Positions 15,401 to 27,400 of a stretch of 64,000 bases of DNA are shown here, in pieces. Below the pieces are notes generated by a model. That model made no database searches, was not told the origin of the DNA, and saw nothing but the letters and a program-made list of their open reading frames with translations. Positions within the stretch are counted from its first letter, which is position 1; each line of letters starts with the position of its first letter. This DNA is from Nipponacmea schrenckii (Eukaryota > Mollusca > Gastropoda > Lottiidae). The position numbers were made by a program, and so were the translations under genes. The stretch covers positions 22,382,001 through 22,446,000 of the forward strand of contig JAUJPP010000012.1 of assembly GCA_030562195.1 (NCBI GenBank), given 5' to 3'.

Positions 15401-18400
15401 TAAAAAGAAAGAAAGAAAGAAACAACTATATTTTACAAAGATAACAATTAAGTTCATTTTTCCAATTTCTGACAGCTGATCTTGGCATTGATCTTTCCTG
15501 GATTATCCGTACCCATTTACAGCTGGGTGGACTGGAATTATGAGTGAAGATGACTTATTCAAGGTCATTAACTTTCACACTCCGATCGAGATTAGAACTC
15601 ACGTCCGACATTTTCAACGTATCCAAGCAAATGACGTCATGACGTTAAGAACCAACACTCTAACTGCTGTGCTATAGATGCTAAGATCATCATCAACTTT
15701 TTGAGCCGCCCTTGACAAATTAGAGAGTAAAATCATCATTTGACATAATGAGTACTCCTGTCCTCCTTATACAAACAACCGTGTCTAACTCGCTGTGGTT
15801 TTTACACAAATTCTTATTTTCGAGTTAGAGTAGTTAAATGCCTGTGAAAATTTTGTAAAATAAACAAAAAAGTCAAAATGTAGGCTACCCCTTAAAAAAA
15901 ACACCTTTTAAAAAATATTAAATTATTACCAGTGTGGACTCTCTGAAAGTAGTGCTGAGTTTAAAAAACCTAAATACCAAATAAACATTATTAGCTATGT
16001 GGACTCTCTGAAAGAAGTGCTGAGTTGAAAAACCTAAATACCAAATAAACATTATTAACAATGTGGACTCTCTGAAAGAGTGCTGAGTTGAAAAACCTAA
16101 ATACCAAATAAACATTATTAACTATGTGGACTCTCTGAAAGAAGTGCTGAGTTGAAAAACCTAAATACCAAATAAACATTATTAACTATGTGGACTCTCT
16201 GAAAGAAGTGCTGAGTTGAAAAACCTAAATACCAAATAAACATTATTTGAAAAGGTGTAGAGTTTTTAAGAAACGCAAGTTAAAAACTTTTAAGAAACAA
16301 TTTCTATGATGTGTTTCATAACATCACTATGTCAAAAAGCTGATAATATTTCAGAGCAATTGCTTATTAAAACCTTTATAATTGTTAAGTTCAAGTAAAA
16401 TATCAATGTTACTTTGATATTTGAGGTCTGGACTAACCAAGTCTATATATCTATTTGCCAGGTTTTACAGGACGGAACTGTGAAGTAGAATATGATGAAT
16501 GTAGTAGCAACCCATGTATCAATGGTGGCGTCTGTCAGGACCTGTCAATAAATTTAAATGTACCTGCCCTGCTGGTAAGTATCGATTTCTTTTACCTTTC
16601 AAATTCTCCTCATTGCACACTGCATGTAGTCGCCATCTTCATTAGCCCATTAAGTAACAGATAATAGCACTAGAAAGCTCATTTTGGAATATGATGTCTA
16701 ACTAAGGGATTATTGTCACCGAAAACACCGACCAAGGAATTAATGAGAACTGTTTAATATTTTCAGGTTTTGAAGGTCCAACGTGTGCAATCAATATTGA
16801 TGAATGTGAAACGTCCCCCTGTCTTAATGGAGGAACTTGTAATGACCAAATCAACACCTATACCTGTACTTGTAAAACTGGTACGTAGATTCCTCACTCT
16901 TCATTCCTGATCAATGAGTACAACCTCAGCTATTACTCATGGTTGTGGGTTGAAATTTTATTCACTACAGCTCATGATTTTAGTTAAGATTCTAACTGTG
17001 TATATTTAAGACCCCTCTGACAGTTGGAAATCGACCATGACTAGGCCAATGCTGCTGTCGCAGCAAAATTGCCTCATTGCAGACTGCACCGCATCACTTC
17101 GTGTTTTTTTCCTTCACTCAAACAGGTGCTGAAACGTACGATGTAGATCTCCATTCCATTTCTCATTTAAATTTCAGTTCTTCATCGTCATGGCAACTTT
17201 GTTTTGAAATTTAATTAAATAACGTTCATTTTTTTCTGTTCTAAAACCAAAAGATTTTTCTTTAAATTTCTTTTTTTATGTTTTATCTAGGTTATAGTGG
17301 CGTTCATTGCCAAGAAAACGTTGACAATTGTCGTAACGTAGATTGTGGACACGGGACGTGCATAGACGGTCTGGATACCTATACTTGTAGTTGTAATCCT
17401 GGATATACAGGACTACTGTGTCAATACGATATAGATGAATGTGCCAGCAATCCCTGTAAGTTCGGAGGAACTTGTACCAACCATGTCAATGATTATGAAT
17501 GTCGCTGTCCCCACGGAACTTCAGGTAAGACAACTCTCCACTCTTAGATTATTTAGTAACTCTCGGCAATTTGGGTACATCTGAATCTGACACGGAATTA
17601 TATTGAGTCGTTTGACTATCATCAGTAGTTTTCATAGAGCTGAATTAACGAGTGATAAATTTCGTGGTTCTTCATGGGTGTGATTTTACATCTGAGACAT
17701 CTCGAAAATTTAAGAAACATTAAGTCCAGATTTATAATACTGTAACCTGATTGGATCATAAAACTAAATTTAAAATTGATTTTATATATTGACCAATGAG
17801 ATGACTGGAACACTAAATCATCTTAAGTTAGTTTTTGATTTATCAAGTTGCCATAGTCCAAATTATGACAAAATTGTCAAAAGAATTGAAACGAATGTTG
17901 TATTAATCTAATATGTCAAGGGAGACAATTCATATTCTGTAGTTTAACCAGTTGATATTTTGTCTACCCTAGGTCGTAATTGCCAGAATAATTATAACGA
18001 ATGCGTCTGTAACCCATGTCACAACGGAGCTACGTGTATCGATGGTATAAACAGATATGATTGTAAATGTAAACCAGGCTATGAAGGTAGGATTATTGCC
18101 CTTGTTTTTCAAATATTACTGTCACTTTTAACCCAAAAGTTTCTAAAACATACGGTCAATCACCTGAAAACTTGCCTGTTTCTGAAATAACCACGCTCGA
18201 GTTCAAATTCTTTATTGAGAAACTGCAGTTGCCCGGTTTAAAAAGAAAGAAACAACTATATTTTACAAGGATAACAACTTAAGTTCACAAGTCCACCATG
18301 ACAGGGATCCTTTCTACCAGCTGGTCAAACCTCTTGGCATTGATCTTCCCCGGATTTCCACAGCTGGGTGGAATTCTTGTCAATGATGGAAGTTGGAAGG

Positions 18401-21400
18401 GTTTGTGTTGAAAAAGACTCTTTTGGTTCAAATGGAAGTACTCGACAGTTTCCAATTGCAAGAGCATTATTAATGGTAATGTCTCTTCATAAAGCCACCA
18501 TTTCTATTTTGGGTAATTTTTTATCTTTTTAAAAAAAAATCAGAGACACATTTTAAAAGAAATTTTGTTATTTTGTTTCAGGAAAGCATTGTGAGCTGGA
18601 CATTGACGATTGCGCCTCCCAACCTTGTCATAATGGCGGAATTTGTACAGACCTTGTCAACAAATTTAAATGTCAATGTCCTGCCGGTTACTATGACGCA
18701 GAGTGCCGATCTAACATCAACGAATGTGCCAGTAATCCGTGTCAGAATTACGGAACTTGTGTTGATGGCGTTAATAAGTTTGAGTGTATCTGTCTGGATG
18801 GTTACGGAGGTCATCAATGTCAAAATGACATCAACGACTGCGTATCTAACCCGTGTCAACATGGCGGAACTTGTAATGACCTTCTAAATAGTTATTCTTG
18901 CGATTGTCAGCCTGGATTTGAAGGTAAGACTTTTTCATTTTTTCATTTCTGCAAATTTCATCCTGTCCTTTTTAAGATAGCACCTCAGATTTTTGGATGG
19001 TAAATAAAACAGTTTGCTTCAGGCTGTGCACCTCAAAGATCTGAACAGTTGGAAAGCAAGCTAATGCCACTGTCCTGGCCAGTATTTCCATCATTGCATA
19101 CTGCATGGCCTTCCATGTCCTTGTCATAAGCTTAAACACTGGTACATAATAGACCAATTTCGTGTCATTTCATTCATTCATTCTTTTATTCATTCTTTCA
19201 TTCATTCAACCTTTCTGTCTATTCTAGGTAAAAACTGTGACAAGAATATTAATGAATGTGCCAGTAATCCTTGTGTCCACGGTGAATGTGTGGATTTAGC
19301 CAATGAATACATCTGTAACTGTAATCCACCGTACACTGGGCCCAACTGTGAAGAGGAGTTGAACCCATGTCACCCCTCTCCGTGTCAGAATCACGCTCAG
19401 TGTGTCCCTACCCAGAACTATAAAGATTTTGAATGTCGCTTGTCCAACAGGCTTTACCGGTAAGTTTTATAAACTTTTTTATCTTTCCATTTGCGATAGT
19501 TGTTAAAAATGATAAGGATCCTTTCTACCAGCTGGTTCTTGGTCAAACCTCTTGGTATTGATCTTACAAGGTTAACAACTTAGGTTCACAGTTAAGGATC
19601 CTTTCTACCAGCTGGTCCTTTATCAAACCTCTTAGCATTGATCTTATAAGAATAACAACTTAGGTTCACATTTAAGGATCCTTTCTACCAGCTGGTTCTT
19701 TATCAAACTTTTTTGCTTTTATTCTCAATTTTGAATTTCAGGGAAACACTGTAACCAAGATGTGGATGAATGTGCTTCTGGCTCACCCTGTCGTAATGGT
19801 GCTCAATGTGTCAATAAAAACGGATCCTTTAAATGTATTTGTCTCCGTGGTTATGAAGGAAAGCGTTGTGAAGTCAACCATGACGACTGTGCACCAAGTA
19901 AGTCAATATTTTTTCTTTTGATGGATTATTTTTTTTTTATCGTCAGTTTGGTTTATTTTGTCTTCAGAAGCCATTTAATGCAAATCAGAAAGAGGTCCAC
20001 TTTTCTGCCTCTAACGGTCAATGTTACAGCCCCTACTCAAAGTTCAAACTGGACCGAAAATTTAGAGTTGAATCTGATTTTTTTTATAAACTACCATTTT
20101 GTTTTCCAGACCCTTGTATCAATGGAGGAACATGTGTAGATGAAATCGGCGGGTATTCGTGTCGTTGTGTGGACGGTTTCGGAGGTCAGCATTGTCAAAA
20201 CGATATAGACGAATGTGCTTCAAATCCTTGTATCCATGGCAGCACATGTACAGACTACGTTAATTCCTATACCTGTACGTGTCGTCTGGGTTTCAGTGGA
20301 GTCCATTGTGAAGTCAATGACAACGATTGTACTAAGAGGTAAGAGCAGACGTGAACTTTTTGCAAATATATTTCTTTTAGGTTTTATTCTTTTTGTGGGT
20401 TTTTATCCATTTAGCAAAGTTTTTTTACACTATTTGACAATCTTAGTAATTCTGCTCCAAAACAATGAAGCCACGGTGGCTCAGTGAGTTAGACGCTCGC
20501 TCACTAACCTGAAGGTCCAGGTGATACAGATCGGAGGGACTGACATAGAAAAAGCGTCTAGATGTTCAGATGGGTCAATCAACAATTAATTTACCTCATT
20601 GCAAACTGCATGTCGTTGGCTGTCTTTATTGGCCCATAATGTGCAGAAGACGAGTAGGACGTAAAACTCCATTCATTTCTAATTTTTTTGCACCAAAACA
20701 AAATCCCTGTAGGTCAGTTTTGTAATTTTATTTTTCAGTTCTTGTTTAAACTATGGTAAATGTATAGATGGAGTGAACAATTTTACGTGTCTATGTGAGG
20801 CCGGGTTCACGGGGTCAATCTGTCAGACCCGCATCAATCCCTGTGATACCAACCCTTGTATGAATGCCGGCACATGTTTCAATCAGAACGGAAATTATTA
20901 CTGTAATTGTCCGTATGGTTTCCAAGGCACCCATTGCGAGGTAAGCCGTTATTTTCCCCCAATTTTCTTCGTCAAATTTTATTTTGTATTTTAAAATCAA
21001 TAGTTCAAAGGCGTTAGTCTTCATACTGTACTTCACTCATACAAAAGATATTTGAAATTCTATGTATGTAACCTTATGTGTCCTTCAAAAGAAAAATTTC
21101 CCTCGTTGCACACTACATAGTGCTTTCATTGACTTAATAAGGTGAAGAGGAGAATGAAGTAAAACTCCATTTGATGATACTTGCCATGTGTTGAATCAAA
21201 AGTTGTTTCCCTTTTTGCACACTGCAACCCTTTCATTTAAGCCCATTAACTTGAAGAAAGATATGACAAATCCATTTTCAGTCTTCATCTCAATTCTTTA
21301 TTTTTTAATTCCAGAAAGTACAAGATTGGTGTAAAATAAACCCGTGTCAGAACTCGGGTACTTGTGAACAATATGCCAATAATTTCCGTTGTACCTGTAC

Positions 21401-24400
21401 CTCTGATTGGACGGGAGAGAAATGTGACATTAGACGTGTACCATGTAATGCTGCAGCTGCATTGAAAGGTTTGTTAATTTCACTTTTTAACTATTTTGAA
21501 ATAGTAAAAAAAAAAAGCTAATGCGTCTATCCTGACTAAAAGTTCCCTCAACTCATCCAGTTGTGTCATTCTCTGAGGTAAAATCCTTGTGTTTTTATTC
21601 TAGGCGTGGATGTCTCCATGCTGTGTAGAAATGGTGGAATTTGTAACAACGTAGACATGACTCATGAGTGTATTTGTCAAGCTGGCTATGAAGGAAGTTA
21701 TTGTGAGCGGGAAATCGACGAATGTGCGTCTGCTCCATGTAAAAATGGTGCCACCTGTAAAGATCTTGTCAATCATTATACGTGTCAATGCATGAAGGGT
21801 TTCCAGGGACAGAATTGTGAATATAACATTGACGACTGCGCCAATCAACCCTGTGCCAATAATGGCGTCTGTCACGATTTGGTTGATGATTTCAAATGTT
21901 CCTGTCCAGCCGGTACTGTAGGATTTCTGTGTGAAATTAACAGTAATGATTGTTTTGAGAATGCTTGTTACCATGGCGGTACCTGTGTGGATAAGATCGG
22001 CCATTATGAATGTAAATGTCCACCAGGTTTTGCTGGTCCACGATGCGAAGGTGACGTAAATGAGTGTAGTTCAAACCCATGTAGTGCTATCGGTACCCAG
22101 GACTGTGTTCAGTTGGATAACGATTATAGATGTCAGTGTAAAGCTGGCTTTAGTGGTGAGTTCAATATTTGGTTAGGGTGGGGTTTGGGGGGTTGGGAGG
22201 TGTTGGTTCATCTTTTTAAAAAATGGAGTTTTATGTAAAAAGGAACTTTAGACTAGATTCACCGCAGTATTGCTAAATTGTTTTGACATCCAGTAAAATA
22301 TTTTTTCAATTGTAATCTCACAAATTTCTACCACAATCTTGTTCAAGTGAAGTAATTTCCAACCAATAAATAAGCAATGGCATAATGTGAGAACCAAAAG
22401 TAGAGCAAAATGATAGCATTGACTTTGACCTTGTCCCATCTTTTTTATTCTTGTAGGTCGGCTTTGTGAGAATCGTATTCAATGTTCTGAAGCCCCGTGT
22501 AAAAATGGTGGAACTTGCACTAACACTGACTTCGGTCCGAAATGTTCTTGTCTTAAGGTAGGTCCAATATTTTCGTATCTTGGATGTTTCTTTCAAAGAT
22601 CTTTTTACTTTATAAAATAAAAGGGCTAAGCTTGATGCTGTCTTTGACCAAACTACTTTGAGATAAATGTACATGTGGCAACCCTGGTGGCTCAGTGAGT
22701 CAGACGCTTGCTTGCTCACCTGGCAAATGTCGAGATAAACTTTCAGAATTTTTCAGCCCGGTTTCCTCTTGTCAGTGATGCAGGTCAGAGGGGTTGACAT
22801 GGAAAAAGTGTCTAGTCGTTCGGATGGGACAATAAACCGAGGCCCTGTATGCTACAGCTGTGTACATTTCAGATCCCTCGAATGCCTTTTTATAGAGATA
22901 TATATCATATTACATTACTTAATAATTTTTGGAGTTTTCCACCATTTTTTTGTGAATCTCCATAATATGTCCCTCATTTGAAATTGAAAATTTAATTTTT
23001 TTCAGGGATATTCTGGCGACTATTGTGAGTATCAGTCGGCAGATTGTGACAGCTCACCTTGTCAAAACGACGGCACATGCCGACCCACTCAGGATGGCTA
23101 TTTCTGTCTGTGCCCTGCCGGTGCTTCTGGAATTAATTGTGAAATTGACGAAATGGATGAATGTTTGTCTTCACCGTGTAAAAATGACGGCCAGTGTCAT
23201 GATAAGATTGGTAAGTTGTTATTTCTCTGATTTTCAGTCCCGACACTTGTCTTCACCCAGGTGAACTGAAATAATCAAGAAAACTGAATTATTCACGGTC
23301 ACGGCACTTGATGTCTTATTTTGAAAAAAGTTTTAAACAACCATTCATACAGGTTTTATATGCAGTTTTTGAGGATTACATGTCCATATTTACTCCGAAA
23401 GATAGAAACAACTATATTTTACATGGACAAATTAGGTTCACAAGTCATCCGTGACAGGGATCCTTTCTACCAGCTGGTCCTTGGCCAAACCTTGGCATTG
23501 ATCTTTCCCGGATTATCCGTACCCATTTACAGCTGGGTGAACTGGAATTATGAGTGAAGATGACTTATTCAAGGTCATCAGACTTTCACACACCGATCGG
23601 GTTAAAACTTGCGTCAGCCATTTTCAACGTATCCAAGCAAATGACGTCATGACGTAAAGAACACACACTCTAAACCACTGTGTTATAGAACCCCACTAAT
23701 GTGTTTTTCAGGATATTATGAATGTTACTGTCCAAGATATTATACTGGTATTCACTGTCAGAATTATGATGTCAGCGCCGTGCCTGGTATAGGGCGTCCT
23801 GTTACTATGAAACCAACTCCCAATCTGAACCCTGATAAAGAGCTATGTAAACAGTATGGTTGTGAAGCGAAGGCTAACAATGGAAAATGTGATGTAAGTA
23901 GGCCTAGTCTCTGTTTCCCTCACTGCACACTACCTTATATTGTGTTTGTTGAATAAGATTCAGAATTGTGGGATGTAAAACTCTATTTCATTTAATCATT
24001 TAATCATTTAATAAATTTCCTAGATTTTCTCAATAGTAATTTAAATTTTTTGTTATCATTTTAGAACGAATGCAACATGCATGCCTGTGACTATGACAAC
24101 AAGGAATGTTCATATGGAATGAAACCATGGAAGGAATGTTCAGGAATGCGTGATGGCATCTTCTGTTGGAAAGTTTTTAAAGATGGCATCTGTAACCCAC
24201 AATGCAACAACGAAGAATGTCTTTACGATGGGTTTGATTGTCAAACGAAACTCAAAGAATGTAATCCAATTTATGATTCGTACTGCAAGAAGTATTACGG
24301 CAACGGACATTGTGATCAGGGCTGTGATACCGAAGAATGCGAATGGGATGGCTTAGATTGTGACAAGTCACCAGAGCGACTGGCCGAAGGAACCTTGGTC

Positions 24401-27400
24401 ATCATAGTATTGGTAGAGCCTGAAGTATTCCGTAACATGTCCAAAGAATTTCTGCGTAAATTAGGTCATTTGTTACGTGCTGTTGTCAGGGTGTTAAAAG
24501 ATAAGAATGGATCACCAATGATATATCCATGGCAACAGAAAGAAGGCGATGATCTTAGTGATGTCATTAGAGTCAAACGTTGGGCACAATCTGCTTTAGG
24601 TTGGGATACCTCTGTCAGAGAAAAAAGAGCACTTCTACAAGGGTAAGTTTAGAAACCTTGATGTCTGTGTAAATGAGTTACCTAACTTACTACAAAATTA
24701 AATTTAGAACTGTTCATGATTTTTTTTCATTCTGTTACTATGACAACCATTGGAAATTTGAAATTTGCAACCAAATGAAATATGCTTGTTGTCTTTGGAC
24801 TTGTTTCAAAGTTGCAGATAAATGAATTTTGCAACGGAATAGTTTCCCAAAAAAGTAACGAATTTTTTGTTTTCATAATAGATATATGTTTTAGAAAATT
24901 ACCATAGTTACATTCATTTTGCCAGAAATCTCGGTTATAAAATTTGTTTCTCTATATTTCATTTCCGTTCTATTTCAGAACAAAGGTATATCTAGAAATT
25001 GATAATCGTGGCTGCTATAAATATCCCACGGAGGAATGTTTTGATAATACAGACAACGCAGCTGAGTTTGTTGCTGCGGCACTACAACGAAACGATGCCG
25101 ATCTTGGTATGCCAGTAGGAAAAATTGAAAGTAAGTTTAAATTTGATTTGATTGGACAAAATTTGTTTTATAGATTGATTGAGGGAAAGTCTTGAATTAA
25201 CGTGTTTTTGATATAACAACCATCTCCAGGACAAGTGGTTTAAAAATCGGGCCTTAAACTTGCCATGTTGTTCTTCTGAAACATCTATTCAGACAGCATG
25301 AATATCCATAAATATCTCGTGATAAAATTTTGTCGGAAATGTGAATGAAAAAAGTTGAAATAGGCTGAAGTGAGTTATATGCCCACCTTCTGCACATAAA
25401 ACCTAATTCAGAATTATTTACATAAAATGGATGTTTTTGATTCAGGTCTTGGGAAGGAACCAACTGAGGACAGTCCAGCAATAACCTTTGTCTACATCGT
25501 AGTAGCCTGTGGCGCCATCTTGTTGATAACTCTTGTAGTGATCATTGTTATCTCTCGTAAAAGAGAACGAGCGATCACTTGGTTCCCAGAAGGATTCTTC
25601 AATAAACGAGGTTCGGAGAAAGCAGGCGTTCGAAATAGACGAGGCCCAGATGGAGAAGAAATGAAGTAAGTGATGACTTGTGTCCAAAAAAAAAGGATAC
25701 CTCTGTTTGCAACGACATACAAGAAAAACTAATAAATGCAATAATTTCGGATTGGTGTGATGCTTTTATTTTTCAAATGTTTTTTACTATAAATAAACTT
25801 CGTTTTTTCAGAGATGTACAGAAAGGTTCCCATCATTCTCAGTTAGACAAAATGGATGATCGTCATGGTGACTGGGGTGAAGATGAAGAAGAACATCCTA
25901 AAGCCAAACGGCAAAGGGTATGGAGAATTATTTTTAAACTATTTTCATAAATCTTGTTATGACTTGATGCAACTTAAAATAAAATGGAGGTACCAAACAG
26001 AAGAAAACCTACTGTCATTACCCACCCATTTTGAATTCCAATTAATCCATTCTTCTATTGGGTTTTCTAAAAACTTACAATTTTGTAACAACACTTTTTA
26101 TTATATTTTTGTATATTTTGATTTTCCCGCTAAAAACATAAATTTTAGTGCAGTAGCACTTTTGAACTTGATATATTTAGCTTGAATTGAAGTCACATCC
26201 AGCAGCCATTTTGTATTTTTGATTTTTCAATTTTAGATTGACGAACAAGGAGATTCCAGTGACCAATCGTTGGTCAATTTTGAGATTCCGGATTCACGAC
26301 AATGGACTCAGAAACATCTAGAAGCTGCTAACGTCAACAATCCTTCGATATTGACCTTGACCCCACCTCAAGGGGATGACCCAATCGATACCAAGGACAT
26401 CAACGCCAGAGGACCAGGTAAAATAACTTAAATGCCTTACAGGTGCCTACCTTTAGCTGGATTGAATGAAATAATGAGTAAGAAGACTCATTCAAATTCA
26501 TCAGACATTTATTTTCTGGACTATCTCCATTTTTTTTTTTCATTTCCGAAAAAAAATTAATTCTGTCTTATTTAATTTTAGGTGGAATGACGCCATTGAT
26601 GTTGGCATCACTACGTGGAAACGCCTTAGATACGAGCTGTGATGACGAGAGTGGGTCAGCAGAAGGCAACGAGGAAGACAACAGAGCAGCAGACGTCATA
26701 AATAATTTGTTGTTTCAAGGAGCCTCGATAAATTTACAGACAGACAGAACTGGTAAGCTTACAACAAAATCTTAAAAACTATTGCATCTATATATTAGGA
26801 GACACCACCATGGTCCTAGGCAGAAATGAGGTTGAATCAGCTTTGCCTCTTCACCCCCCCACCCCTACTTGACAATAATGTGGCCCCTACTCAGCTCCTT
26901 TACCTAATGATGGCTTCAAAAAGAATAAAATTTTGAATTTTAGGTGAAACTTCCCTCCATCTTGCTGCACGTTATGCCAGAGCTGATGCAGCCAAGGTTC
27001 TTCTGGACGCTGGAGCTGATTGTAATGCATTAGATAGTACTGGACGTACACCTCTACATACTGCTGTAGCCGCTGACGCCCAGGGTGTTTTCCAGGTAAA
27101 CTTATATCATTTTCCATTAAAATGTGTTATATATTCTTCAATCTGTTAAGCCAATAAATAGGTCTTCAGTGTGGCATATTTTCTATCTTCTTTTAATTCA
27201 CCGTAAACAGTAAATCTTAAGTTTGCTTTTTTTCATTTTGTAGATTTTGCTGCGAAACCGTTCTACGAATCTCAATGCCAAGATGTATGATGGAACAACA
27301 CCGTTGATTCTTGCTGCGAGACTGGCTATTGAAGATATGGTAGAAGACTTGATCAATGCAGACGCAGATATCAACGCTTTCGATAATAACGGTAAGAGAT

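Larger units (their letters stand above)
7378..16461 (+). other. Large Notch intron (EGF12/EGF13)
   Basis: A 9.1-kb intron between the two exons. EGF12 and EGF13 join directly, so no exon is missing. It holds a 52-bp minisatellite (7591-7820), two SINE fragments in minus orientation, a foldback element (9051-9238), two TTAA elements, the 2-kb array of 82-bp units, a dispersed SINE-like copy and a 64-bp minisatellite. Apart from these the sequence is AT-rich with no coding signal. Confidence 0.8.
460..23780 (+). other. Notch: Notch EGF repeats 7-36 (extracellular exons)
   Basis: Thirty EGF modules can be counted, and alignment by eye with remembered vertebrate Notch1 sets the first as EGF7 and the last as EGF36. 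Anchors are EGF10 (DACESNPC type, 6281-6436), EGF11-12 at 6420-7377 (the ligand-binding pair, with INDGTC before Cys3 of EGF12, an O-fucose-type S/T site), and EGF23 at the odd CNAAAALKG stretch (21440-21640). Many modules carry the calcium-binding D-I/V-D/N-E-C start. Most modules are split by phase-1 introns inside the Gly codon after Cys5, so exons carry one to five modules. EGF13 and EGF22 are frameshifted and EGF17 has an extra Cys (see findings). Confidence 0.93.

Noticed and set aside
18578..18862. 94-codon minus-strand open frame
   Set aside because: Shadow of the three-EGF exon 18582-18923; Cys-codon pattern of the plus strand explains it.
20469..20530. Possible tRNA gene ('ggtggctcagtgagttagac')
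   Set aside because: A-box-like only; no acceptor-stem pairing or proper anticodon arm, and it is followed by the SINE body.
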